From positions 28,528,501 through 28,592,500 of the forward strand of contig CM043700.1 of assembly GCA_023935145.1 (NCBI GenBank): DNA of 64,000 nt, read 5' to 3'. This DNA is from Bretschneidera sinensis (Eukaryota; Streptophyta; Magnoliopsida; Brassicales; Akaniaceae). Position 1 is the first letter of the stretch, and each line of letters starts with the position of its first letter. The translations under genes and the position numbers were made by a program. The notes beneath the pieces were generated by a model. The model saw only the letters and a list, made by a program, of their open reading frames with translations, had not been told where the DNA came from and did not search any database. Below, in pieces: positions 45,601-58,634 of the stretch.

Positions 45601-48600
45601 GGGTAGAGTTTAATTTTTATTATTGAGCTTTTAGAAGGACTTGTCAATTAGGAGAGAGAATCGAGAATATTTGATATGAATGTTTGTCAACTATGAAAAT
45701 ATTACAGTCATAACTAATTCCAGGACGGTAAAATGTGATATAAATAGATTGTTTTTTACGTTAGTTGAGATGTGTCACAGTTGATGAGAGAATGACGTCA
45801 GTATAAAATATAGCAAAAAGATAAATAGATAAAATAAATAAAATTTTAAAATGAAAAGAAAAAGAGAAATAATTACACTATGGGCCCAACGTTGATTTTT
45901 GGCGGTGAAGAGGTAAAAGAACATTAAATTATAGTAAAAGAAAACAAGAGAAAAAGCAATCGTTAGAGGTGGGTATCCAGGGACAGTTATGTTTTTGGAT
46001 TTCATTTTTCTGATGATGAGGCAAAATAAGCTTGTAGAGGGCCCACCCACAATACAATCCAATAGCTTTCAAGTCACTTTCGCGATAAAATCGTGATTGA
46101 TTCGAGTTTAAAATATAAATTTTAAATTAATTAAAAAATTTATTGATAATTTTAAATTTTTTTATTAATAATATTATATTTTAATTTTATATTATTAATA
46201 AAAAAATTAAAATTATCAATATAATTTTTAATAAATTTAATACAAATGTTTTAAATTAAAATAGTCAAGAATTTTTTTTATCCACGTGTGAAATTTCCAA
46301 AGAGGACGCTCGCAACACGGCCTGGACCCGTAAACCTCCTCTCAGACCTTTTTTTTTTTTTTTTATAGAGTCAATCTTAAAATCTATGGCTTGATTCAAG
46401 GTATACACATATTTGTTTTGTTATTTAGTTTTTAATTTATATTCATTTGATTTCAGTCAGTTGGATTTTTTCCACTAAAATTCATTTTAATTTCCGTTAA
46501 TTTGAATATAAATCATATTTTAAATCGATAAATGGACGGTTCAAAAAAAATTACGTGAAAAAAAATGACTCAATTGATTGAAAATAAATTTTACAAGATT
46601 AAATAAGTATAAATTAAAAATATATATTTTAGTTTCCCATAAAACAAAAAATGAGAATGAAAATGCGTTTAAGGGTTGAAAAAAAAAACATTTTCTATAA
46701 AATGGAAATAAAAATAGTTAGATTCAGAAAATGAAAAAAAAAATGTTTTCACGGTATTCAATGAATCTAAAAACAAAAACAAAAAAAAAATCATTCTCTA
46801 AAAATAAAAATGAAAAACAAAAAATATGTATTTTATTTTATTTTTTCCAACTAAATATATATTTTTAAAAAGTGAACATCATTTGTGACAAGGAAAAAAA
46901 ATACAGTGAACTGTACTTAAAAATTATGTAAGAGTGTTACCAAAAAAATAATAATGATAGTAGATTATTTTGAGTGAAAAGCAAGCTCTCTCATGTCAGC
47001 CAATATTTAATTCTCCTAACTTTCTTTCGGTGTCATTATAAAAGCCTCTAATATATGTCTAGTGGTACCATTGTCATGAACTTATTAAGTAGTAAATTGA
47101 CTCTACAAATTGACTTATTATTAAAATTTGCAAGGATTGGGATACTCTACTGTTCAGAATTGTCATTGATTGGTGTTGTTGAAAATTGATGACTAAAATG
47201 ATCATAAAAATTCAATTTTTTTTAAGCAAATAAAAAGGTAATTATATAATTAATTGAAATTATTAATTCAATTTTGTTAAGGTTTAGAGATTTTTTATAA
47301 TATTTAATCAATTATTAATTAAAAAAATGCATCCTTGATGTGGTTAGAAAAAACTCAAACGAAATCTACGTTTAGACATCAAATTCTTCATTTTGCGTCG
47401 GTCAGACCACCTTTCACGTACTGATTGTGTGGCTGACGGTCTAGAGAGTTTGGTGGCGAAATGCAGTTGAAAAGTCCTCCCATGTGCTATTTGCGCCACT
47501 GAGCCAGTGAGTGGGGTTGTTCCGATGAGTAGTTTTTTGGTTTTTGATTTTATAAATTTCATTAAATAATTTTGAAGTGGTACAATCAAACCCGTAAATT
47601 TCAGTTTTAGATGGCCGGACGCATAATCTTACGATAAACAATATCAACCACAAACAATCCCAATTACAAAATATTCAATTTCAATTTGCAAGATCATAAT
47701 TTAAAATTTAAGTTTTCGAGTTAATTAAATAACTCAATTCAAATATCAAATTGATCTAAATCAATGCAAATTTAAAGCATGTGCTCACAAAATTATTATT
47801 TTTCTTTTATTACAAATTGATCCAAAACATGTATCAACTTCTAATTTTCATTTGATTACGGAGTAATTTTTTGTTTATTGTTCGTGATGAAAATAAAGAG
47901 ATAAACATTTTTAAATGAGTAATTATTGTGTCTGTTTGATAAACCGTATCAAAAGAAAAATTAAAAAATATAAAATGAGACGCATTCGTTTAATTTTATA
48001 TTTAGCACAAAAATTAAACATAAATTTTTTTTAAAAAAATTATTTCATCTTATTTATTTATTTATTTTAGTGTATCAAACTATGAAGTAAACTAAATTTT
48101 TTTGCAACTTTGACTAGAAAACAAAGAGTATGTAAAGATTAATTTAGTATTTCAAGAGAAATTGAGTCGAATGGAACTGATGTCGAAATCTTGCCAATTG
48201 CATCTACATTAATTGCATTTGGATGCCTAAACTCCTCTCAATACGAAGTATATATGGATTACAAAAGCCCATAAAGAAAGGAAATCATTGCAACCAAAGA
48301 AATATTTGACTAGATCCATTTATAATTAATGGACAACTTGACCCAATTCAGTTTTTACTCTACCTTTCTTTTGTTCATCAATCTTCTTCAGTTGACAAGG
48401 CTTTTGCCCTAGTCCAACATAAACGTGAGGTTCTCCTCTAGTTGGCTAGTTGCCATGTGGGTGGGTGATCGCATGTGGGCAACCTTTTTTTTTTTTGTCT
48501 TATATCTTCTTTCTCTGAATGTTTTTTTTACATGCTTGCTTTACACGTGTGGAACCATGTGGGCCACTGACCCATATCAGCTGTTGTTCGTCTTCTAGTG

Positions 48601-49790
48601 ATTTGGACTCGACCATGGCCATTAAGTTCGGTTTACCCTCCCTATGGCTGTCAGTCACGTGATCTATCGTTCATGTGAGGTGATTCCCCACTTCTATATA
48701 TGCTTGCCCTGGCTCCTAGTAGCCCAAATTTGACTGCTTAAAGTTTATTTTCCTTTTTAAAATTCGATTTTGTAGTTTTTAGTAATACTCAGTATATCTA
48801 AAATCAGCTCGTCTCCAGCTACACGACGATCGAGCAGCGTGTGAGGCAAATATTGAAATTATTCAAAGCGTTTTGTTTTGGGTTATGAGAGAGACACGGT
48901 CTGTTATGAATGTTTATAACGTGGGTAATTCGTCTGTGTATGCTTCATCAAATGTAATGAGGTGCACGTGTGTTTTTTCAGATTAATTTGATTGAAAAAT
49001 TAATCTAAGGGGGAATTCCGTACATTTTTATTCAGTTATGATTTGATAGATACAATAAAACCTGAATTTTTTTTAGAGGAAGGCAACATAATACCTTGGA
49101 GAGAGAAAAAGAAAATAATGTCATGTAATTTATAAATGCTGGAGATTATCTATAGTAAACAAACAGTTACCTTCTATCAGATTAACTACCTTGTTAAAAC
49201 TCAAAAGACACAGCTCTTCTGATTTAATCGTCACTTTAACCACACAACTCTTCTAATTTGTATTAAATTCAAATTATAGTAACCAAAAAATAAATAAACG
49301 GTTATAATAAAATTAAACCGAAATCTACAAATTTATAGCTCTCTTTTCTTTCCGGCATGGGATTATAATATTGCAAGCTAAAAACTAATTCCAACATACT
49401 AAGGATGTTTTGGGACTATAGTATCTCATATTAGATTCTCACGGTGTGTGTAAGTTGTCTGATTATAGTAGTATTGTAGGTTTGGATTGTAGCAGTATTC
49501 CGAACTTTTATATGAGTAATGTAATACTATAGAGTTATATTGTAATCAAATAAATTGGTGTGGTATTTCTATATAGCATCGCTTCAATAAAAAAATGTTT
49601 AAATCTATTGTTTTGTCATGGAACTAAATTTATTTAACTCACTTCTTAGTTGATCACATTAAGAAAAAGGAAGATTTTTGAAACAAATCTTATTCAAAAC
49701 TACATGAAACATGGATTTAAACATATTTTGAAAAATAATACGGAGTACATTTTTGAAATTTACTTTTCTGTACCTAACCATTAGGGTCTG
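42682..49790. other. 7.1 kb AT-rich intergenic DNA
   Basis: No ORF was recognised as a gene. A promoter-like patch lies at 48600-48730: a G-box CACGTG at 48656-48661 and TATATAT at about 48695-48702, in a less AT-rich context, but no ORF follows. Other ORFs here (43756-44040, 45775-46062, 47344-47653) look random. Confidence 0.5.
46142..46221. repeat. AT-rich long palindrome
   Basis: ATTGATAATTTTAAATTT... on the left and ...AATTAAAATTATCAAT on the right pair over about 35 bp around a short centre near 46183. It is probably the remnant of a foldback element; related AT-rich pieces occur near 20.3 kb and 41.6 kb. Confidence 0.65.
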
Positions 49791-49998
49791 CTTAATATTA
49801 AAAATATTTTTATTTTTAATATTTTTCTCAACAATTTGTGCATTCTTAACAAGATTCAATAAATAATGTATTTCTTTATTTTTTTTTTATCTTTTCAACA
49901 TAATAATAAAAAAAATAAGAGAAAAAATATTGTTGTTATAAAAGATGAATATATATATATATATATATATATTGTTTTCTACAACTAAATAAACCTAA
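49791..49998. mobile_element. MITE related to the cluster at 2.4 kb
   Basis: Ends TTAGGGTCTGCTTAATATT and (reverse complement) TTAGGTTTATTTAGTTGT are similar. The inner TTTTTCTCAACAATTTGTGC resembles TTTTTCTCAATAGTGTGCAT at about 2500. It is the same family by eye; an (AT)n run at about 49951-49973 lies inside. Confidence 0.4.
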
Positions 49999-50643
49999 TT
50001 GTTTGAAGATGTTGATTTCCATAATTTACAAATATAATACCAAATCTTATGTGAGCAAGAATCTCTCATTTAATTATATGATGACATGTGGTTTGATCGA
50101 TGATAAAATTATCATTTTACCATTAAAAATAAGACAGCAATTCTATGCCTTAAAACAAAGCGATAATTATTATGTTTACTTATTTAGTTCAATCTCAACC
50201 ATCCATATAACCGATTCATATCGTCCAACTTAATAGATTTATAATTGGGATCAAGCTCTATTCATTTTAAAATAGTCTCACAATTAATTTCTATTACCCA
50301 AATTTTCACGTCCTTTCGCCATTGTCAACTTAGGTATTGGAAATCAAACTACCCACTAGACGACTCAACCAAAAAGATTTGGTTGCCATCTATTTTTGTT
50401 TTTTTGCTCCGTCGGATTTTTGGTATCAAGAAAATTTTATTCAAAACTCGTATAAAAATTGGATTAAAAAAACTTCCGATTAATTGGTTTTATCATATCC
50501 ATCATAAGTAACAATTAAGTCAATATCCATCCTTATGTAACTAGAAGTCATCCATCATTTTTAAACCAAGTTTCTCTGCGCATTCTAAGTAAGATTGGAC
50601 TCGGAGATTATGTCCATACCATTTTGTTGATAATAAATATTGA

Positions 50644-50647
<4 letters not shown>

Positions 50648-50685
<38 letters not shown>
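50648..50685. repeat. (AT)n microsatellite
   Basis: About 19 AT units. The flanking 49999-51155 is AT-rich with no gene recognised. Confidence 0.95.
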
Positions 50686-50690
<5 letters not shown>

Positions 50691-51155
50691 AATTTAGATG
50701 TCATATTTAGAATCTATATAGTTTCGTTTCTGATTCTGTTATAGAGATTCACAAGTGATTTTAAAATAGATTTAGGTAAAAATGTTATGGAGTTAAAAAG
50801 CTATTTGGTGTTTATAAAAGTTATGTTAAAAGTGCTATCAAACTAATTAATGTGTTTGGTAAATAAGTTATAAAACCGGTTTTAGATGTTGAAATTACCA
50901 AAAATGATATATGAGTATTATTTGACTATTTGGAGGTATTTTTTTCATCAAATTGATTTTATTATTAGTACAGTATAAATATGTAATTTTATTCATAATA
51001 AAATATAAACAACTAAAATGACTGAAATAATATTTATTAAGGTAATAATATTTATTAATAATTAAATTAAATTATTAATAATAATACAATTTTTTAAATA
51101 AGTAAAATAATATTTTTATTAAATAATAATAATGGACGCGAACATCATTGTTACA

Positions 51156-51164
51156 TTTAAAATT
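51156..51164. repeat. 9-bp target duplication TTTAAAATT (left of MULE)
   Basis: Repeated exactly at 52203-52211. Nine bases is the size made by Mutator-like transposases. Confidence 0.85.
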
Positions 51165-52202
51165 GAGTAAATTTCACTTTTAGTCATTCTAGTTTGCCTT
51201 TTGTCTTTATTGGGTCCTTGAAGTTTAAAATGTTTCTATTAAATCCTTTAAGTTTGGTTATTGTTCCAATCAGATCCTTCACCTAAATGACCCAGTAATT
51301 CCATCCTAGGTGGTGTCATATATGGCATTGGACAGTAAAAAAAAAAAGTCATTTTTCTCTCCCAATAAAATCACCAACAATATTTTTTTCTTCCATTTTT
51401 TCTTTCAATGAATAAACCCATCAAAATTTTCAAATTTCTAAATTGGAGACATCCCTTTAAGTGTAGATCATCTTCACATAACTTGTGAGATAGTAATAGC
51501 CCAGGGCAGAGAATTGAGAGCAAGACTAATTACAATTTGCTTGCATAAATCTAGGACCATGAACTCGTAGCTTTCATCAACCCCTAGGTAGCATAAAAAA
51601 GGAAATAATTCACTGGGATAAAAGGTGAAATTTATTTATTTAAGAGAAACAATACAATAAAAGTAGAAAAACTTATAGATATTTCTCTATTGACTACTGC
51701 TTGTTTTTCTTTTTCTTCGTAATCACCTCAGTTGCATCATGGTCCGCTTTCGAAAGGCTACACAAAAATCCTTAGTAAACTTAGGGCGGTGCAGCGCTAC
51801 GCGTGACGAATTTGAAGTGTGACGTTGTATATCTTCCGTGGCAGTGCGCAGCATTGCACGACAGATGTGGTAGGAGGGTGAGGAAGAAGAAAATGATGAA
51901 GAAAAATAAGAAGAAAAAGAGAAATTTTTTTTGAAGAAAATGAAAAAATATATATGTAAGAAAAAAATCTTGTATGTGATTTTGTTGGGAGAGATAGTCA
52001 AATTTTAAGGAAAAAAAATTACTTTCTTTTACTGCCTAAGCCCACATAGGATGCCACCTAGAATAAAATTATCAGATTATTTAAGTGAAGGATTTTATTA
52101 GAACAAAAACCAAATTTAAAGGACTTAATATGAACTTTTGAAATTAAAAGAACCTAATAAGGACACAAGCCAAACTAAAAAGATTAAAAATAAAATTTAC
52201 TC
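51165..52202. mobile_element. Non-autonomous Mutator-like element (1038 bp)
   Basis: Long terminal inverted repeats of about 180 bp: the left starts GAGTAAATTTCACTTTTAG and the right end reads back as GAGTAAATTTTATTTTTAA, with matching inner phrases (TTTGTCTTTATTGGGTCCTT and TGTGTCCTTATTAGGTTCTT). A perfect 9-bp duplication flanks it. No transposase is present. The interior has a GC-richer patch at about 51780-51880 (GCGGTGCAGCGCTACGCGTG) that may be captured host sequence. Confidence 0.85.
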
Positions 52203-52211
52203 TTTAAAATT

Positions 52212-55200
52212 TGATTAGAAAAAATAACTAGTGATTTATATAGTGATAATTGTGTAAATATTTTTACCACACAAATAATTTAAGAATATAAAAAATGTTA
52301 AAACTGATTATTTGATTAAAAACCATAAAACTTAATTTTTGATTTTAGAAAAAATAAATTTTTTAAATCATTTTCAACTTTTGATTCATCCAAAAACGTA
52401 AGTAAAAAAATGTTTTTGGCATAACGTCTGCTTTTTTTAACAATAAAAAGGGTTTGAAAAGCTATACTAAACAGGCGCTTACATCTATGCATTATAATGA
52501 CATAATAACAATTTTACTAACTTTATATTATATCCAAAGTTTTTGGTTTAAATTCCTACCTTACATTTTGTATACAAGGAAAAAATATAATTAATATGTA
52601 CTTTTTTTAAAAAAAGTACAAAAAATTCTCTTTTTTGACTTCTTGTATTGGAGCAAATCACTTTTGACACATGGAAACTCACAAAAGCTACCGAAATTAA
52701 TCACCATTAATTAATCTTTATAGGGCAGTAGAAAATAATATTTTTTGTTTTCGTTAGGTATAGAAAATTAATATAGTGTGTATGAGTGGAGAAAAAACTG
52801 CAAAGTGGGAATTATATTTTTCCATATAATATATAAAAAGACAAAAAATAATAAATTAAAAATAGAAAAAGCATGATGTATGGGTATTGGGATCAGTATT
52901 TAAGTTGGATGAATGAGAGAGAGATGGAAATTTGATTAATTGTTTATAATGAAAATGATTGATGGATTTGTTTATAACCTACTGAGATTTGCTCTTTAAT
53001 TTGCTTGTCTGCCAAGATTATCCACTTTCAATATTTAAAGGGGTTTTCCACTATACTAATTTAACATTAGATTGCAATCAATAATAATTGCTGTATTTTT
53101 TATGCAAAAGTATTTTATTCGTATCATACATAAATGAACTTATTATACACATTGATGTTTTCAGTAAATTTTCCGCGTTCTGTTTGCTGTTTGATGAAAA
53201 ACAAATTCCTTCCTATTAAAAATCAATGCAGTTGAAGTTTGGTTTATTATTCAAAGTTGGGATTTTGGAGTTGCAAGTAAGAATGTAAATTTCTTTTTCA
53301 ATAATATTTTGGTTTAGTTATTTAAATAAAACATTTTAGATTTGACCGTATTATTAAATATGATATGTTAAATTGCATATATTTCAAAAAATATATAATT
53401 TATAAATATAAATCATAAAAAATTACTGTTTAAATATATAAATTAATTCTATTCAAATTTTTTTCTTTAAAATCTGTTATACATTTTTTTTGGTATAAAT
53501 AAATATCATAATAAAACAAATCATTATTCAAATATCAAATGATAAAGATAATGTATTACTCACATCATCCAAAATCTAAATACTAACACAAACAACACTA
53601 ATCTGATAATTAATCACACACATTATTCAAGATAGAATTGTTATTTTTCCTTATGGAACTATTCAACCAGATTTGATCAATCACAAATTAAAGAGAAAAA
53701 AGTAAAAATTCTCAAATTACCCTTTAAATTTTTTTAAAATATATAAAAAATTAACATTGTAATATTTCGATCGAAACAGATCGAAACAAATCAAAATTAA
53801 CCGAAACAAAAGGCGAAAAGAAGTATAGGGATATTTTGTTTCGGTTTAATGCTGAAAATGAAACGTTTTGATGTACGAAACCGAATTTATAACATTGATT
53901 ATAAGATCTTAAGTTCGATTTTCACGGTGTGAATTATTTATCCGATTTATATGTTAGTTATTTTTCTTATTTTGTATGAGTTGTGATAATATTATGAATT
54001 TTTATATGTATATATAATGAAATAATACGAATTTATATTATAATCAATGCTACCATGATAGCTACTCAGTAAAGGTGGATTATGATCAGAACAATTAACC
54101 TTAAATTAACAGCTTAATTATGAACATCAAATTAATTGATCCATGTTAATTCCTGCTATGACCCTCATGATCAATCAATAATTTACTACAGCTGACACAT
54201 AATCAATCGAATTATTTATTTGTTTATCTGACAAATATAAATATTCGAATAATAGTTATAAAATTTTTAAACAATAACATAAAAGTTTAAGCAAAGATAA
54301 AAATAAAATTTTAATTTTCACGCGATGTGGTGTTATTTTATTTGTTGAATTTTTAAATGAATAAAAAATTAGACAAAATAGATGGTTTACTTACCCTTAT
54401 TCAATAATTTAACATATCTGCTGGTAGGTTGCTAATACAATCTTCCACAACTTTAATGATGTTGATTTTGTTTCTTTTTAGAAATACAAGCAAGAAACAT
54501 TAACAAATACTTACAACTATAAATCAAAGTGTTAAATTTCAACACATTAATATAGGGAAAGTTAAATCGATCAGAGGATCTTGATGTAGCATTACGCATT
54601 GTTTTCTCTTTGGTAAGTATTTTGAATCGGTACGGTACTAGTTGTTAACAAGACAGTTTTTAAATTATTTATAGCAATGAATACCAAAAACAAAAATAAA
54701 AGTAATGATGATGTCGATGGTCACATAGCTTCTTTCTTTTTTTGATTGATTGACCAAAAAAACCATTGAATTTTTTATATATAAATTCTATATTTAAAGT
54801 GATAGCATAGTTTCTTCTTTAACTTATAACTTAATTGATAATTCACATGTAATTGTTTTTAAATTGGTGATATGTCTTTTCAATCTCTCATTAAAAACAG
54901 AAAAGAAAAAAAAAAGAGGAGTTAAAATTATTTTTTTGGCATTTACATTAATTGTTTCTTTACTAAAGTTCACTTCTCATATAGTGGAAGCTATTAGATC
55001 ATTTTACGAAACTGTTAGGGTGTATGTAAAGATTGTCAATTACCATGGCTCCTTCATATATTTACTAATCCAATTAAGGCACTATTTTATATCTTTTTTT
55101 TATTATTAAACAAGCATAATATTTTATACTTTAAATTTCTTTTCTAAATGATATTTATAATCTTGTCACTATTAAAACCTACGAAGGCAATTTGCTCATA

Positions 55201-56380
55201 GGCTCATAGCTGTGCCTAGCTACCTAGAAGCCCATACCTTTCAGCAAGGTTAAAGGACGCTAGTGGAGAACACAACAAAGTGGTGTGTGTACCAAAATTT
55301 GAAAATATCAACGTGATTGTCTTTGTTTCTTATTTGTGGAGGATATACCTATACTTATAGCATACCCTTTCGGTTTAATGTGCCTCTAAAACAAGAAACC
55401 AGAGTTAAGGTTAAGGTTAAAGTTAAGGTTAGGGTCATTGAATGGCAAGTCTTGGGATCATAAGAAGAATTTGGGGAAATATTAGAACATGCATGTGATG
55501 AGGAATCCAATGATCGAGCATGAACAAGATAAAACAAAAAAACACAACCTTTGATGGGTAATATTCAAGTTTCAAAATTGTCGATTTCTTGATAATTAAT
55601 TGTTGATTTGGATAGTTAATATAATATAGTAATATTGAACAAACAGTTGCAGGTCATGCCAATTCAACTGTGTCGGCATCATTCTTTCTAAGATTTGGTT
55701 TTGACTAAAAGACAATCAAAGGCAACCAAAAATGACTCTTTAACTTCCATCATGTTTGTGAGTGAGGCTTGTACTGTTGCAATGGCTATTTGCGTGTGTT
55801 TGAAGTGATGCACAACATAAGCTGACTGTGATTCATAGACTAATTAAATTAGCTTGTTTCTAACTAGAAAAAGGAATTGCAACAAAATTAAATATGTGCA
55901 TCTTGAGAAATATTTTTAAAAAAAAACATCTTTATGCCTTTTCTAGTTGTTTGTATTCAAATTATCTTCAAATATATAACCATGAAAAAAAGTCATATAG
56001 TTACTTCTATAATTAGTTCATTAATTGCAGTCAATAAGATCTTAATTGGTTCATTAGTAAAAGACCAAGATTTGATAGAGGAAAAAACTCACACCAAACT
56101 TTGACACCAAGAATCTGATTAGGTCTAGGCCGTTGGGAGCTAGAAATTGAATCTTGCTTGCTCTATGTTCACTCTCCAAACTAGTTCACGAAACTAACCT
56201 CTTCTAAATTCATTGACTTTGCCATTGTCATGAACAGAACATCCATCTACCAGAATAGTTAAAGTATAAAGTATAAAAAAATTATTAGCTCATTTCCCAT
56301 CGACTTAAGCTTTTTATGGTTATTACGTAACTCAATCATTTTTTATTAAGGATTGTTAACTAATATCATATTGCAATATT
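52212..56380. other. 4.2 kb AT-rich intergenic DNA
   Basis: No gene recognised. It includes a short GTTAAG-type hexamer run at 55403-55432 and a hydrophobic ORF (54864-55109) that I take as random. Confidence 0.5.
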
Positions 56381-56399
56381 CACTATAAAAAAAAAAAGT

Positions 56400-56770
56400 T
56401 ATTTGTGACAGATTTTCCCATCCTATTTGGTCCTTTGCATTTCACCTAGTCGCAAGTACTATTTTCTTTGACCGAATTAAAATGCCCATCACATTTAACC
56501 GTATTTACGACTGAAAATTTTGATCGCAATTAATTCGATTTTTTCTTTAAAAAATGTTTTTAAATAATAGTATTTTGATAAAATTAATATTTTATTTCGA
56601 ATAATTGCGATTGATATTTCCTCGCAACTAGAAAAGTCCATCGCAAATATAAAACATGCAATTTGTCGCAATTATTAACCATCCGACGCAATTATTAAAA
56701 AATCCATCGTAATCATTAAAAAAATCCGTCGTATTTATGTAAAAATTTTTTTTTGTCCTATTTGTGAAAG
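56400..56770. repeat. CACTA subterminal repeats
   Basis: Short degenerate units of the type TCCGTCGCAATTATT recur in both orientations (for example near 56520, 56600, 56660, 56690, 56705 and 56730). In En/Spm elements such motifs are bound by the TNPA protein. Confidence 0.7.
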
Positions 56771-57184
56771 TTTCCGTTGGAAAAAAGATTTTAACTTTAG
56801 GTACTAATTAAATTTTACATAAAAAAAACCTATTTATAAGATCCAAACCAAACACAAATTTTATATTTAATAATTAACCTGGTATTACAATCGGTTAAAA
56901 TATACATATTCACAACAATACATCATACTATTCATATACTAATTTATATAAATCCGTCAACTATAATAAAAATACAATATATATCATCAAAGTCTCATAA
57001 ATAATAATAAAAAATCACAAATGTGACAAGTCCGATCGGTAGCAATCATCATCATCATTAGTTGGATCATGTGAAACAAGTTAGAAGAAAAACCATAAGA
57101 CATTTTGCAATTAGAAGAGAAAATAACCATTAATAATAGATAAGAATGAACAATTAACAATTTTAATGTTTACGCTGAAAACCT

Positions 57185-58634
57185 GACGAAACCCGAACCA
57201 GTGGTCCGAATTCGACTAGACTTATTCCCCAACTCAAATTCTATGGTATGGACGTGTCGGTGCTCTTGGTTCATCAACAGGACGAGTATTTGATGTTTTC
57301 GATTTTAAAACCACTAAGTGTTAATGGTTTGGATCTAAAACTATTTTTTTTCACGGAACCCAAATCAGTGGTCCGAACTAGACTAGATTTGTTTCCATAA
57401 TTCAAATTCTATGATATGGATGTGTCGGTGCTCTCGGCTCGTCAATGGGACAAGTATTTTACGTTTTCGACTTCAAAAATACTAAGTGTTAACGGTTTGG
57501 ACATAAAACTCTCACATTTTCTCACAGAACCCGAACCACTGGTCCGAACTCGATTAGATTTGTTCCCATAATTCACATTCTATGGTACAGAAGTGTCGGT
57601 GCTCTCGGCTAGTCAATAAGACGAGTATTTTACGTTTTCGACCCTAAAACCATTAAGTGTTAACGGTTTGGACCTAAAACTCTCATATTTTCTCATGGAA
57701 CCCGAACTGGTGTTCCAAAATTTACTAGACTTATTCCCACAACTCACATTCTATGGTATGGATGTGCTGGTGCTCTTGGCTTGTCAACTGGACGAGTATT
57801 TTAGTTTTCGACCCTAAAACCTCTAAGGGTTAATGATTTGGACTTAAAACTCTCACTTTTTCTCACAGAACCCGATCCAATAGTCCGAACTTGACTAGAC
57901 TTATTCCCATAATTCAAATTCTATGGTACGGATGTGCCAGTGCTCTCGACTCATCAACAGGATGGATATTTTACGTTTTCAACACTAAAACCACTAAGTG
58001 TTAAAGGTTTGAACCTAAAACTATCACGGAACCCGAACCGATGGTCCGAACTTGACTAAACTTGTTCCCAGAATTCACATTCTATGGTATGGATGTGCCA
58101 GTGCTCTCGGCTCGTCAACGGGATGAGTATTTTACATTTTCGACCATAAAATCACTAATTGTTGACGGTTTGGACATAAAACTCTCACGAAACCCAAGTC
58201 GATGGTCCGAACTCAACTAGAATTATTTCCATAATTCACATTCTATAGTATGGATGTGTTGGGATTCTCGACTAGTCAACAGGACGAGTATTTTACGTTT
58301 TCGACCCTAAAACCACTAAGAGTGAAAGATTTGGACCTAAAACTCTCACTTTTTCTCACGGAACCCAAACAAATGGTTTGAAATCAACTAAACTTGTTCC
58401 CACAACTCACATTCTATGGTGCAGATATGTTGGTGCTCTCAACTTGTCAACAGTATGAGTACTTTACATTTTCGACCATAAAACCACTAAGTGTTAACAG
58501 TTTGGACCTAAAACTCTTATTTTTTCTCACGGAACTCGAACCGATGGTCCAAACTAGACTAGACTTGTTCCCACAATTCACATTCTATGATACGGACGTG
58601 TCGGTGCTCTTGGCTCATTAACAGAATGAGTATT
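57185..58634. repeat. Tandem repeat array, unit about 161-171 bp
   Basis: The landmark ACTAAGTG (or variants) lies at about 57313, 57481, 57652, 57822, 57993, 58154, 58315 and 58486, giving periods of 168, 171, 170, 171, 161, 161 and 171. Units also share GGAACCCGAACC and TTCTATGGTATGGA. The array resumes at 60778-60820 after the solo LTR with the period kept. The short units lack a CTTTTTCTCAC segment. It lies inside the CACTA element between its 3' end and the TNPA relic. Confidence 0.9.

Noticed and set aside
48700..48730. miR160-like stretch (TTGCCCTGGCTCCTAG)
   Set aside because: It differs from miR160 at several positions and no hairpin partner was found nearby.
55403..55432. GTTAAG repeat resembling telomere repeat
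   Set aside because: Plant telomere is TTTAGGG; this is a short hexamer microsatellite.
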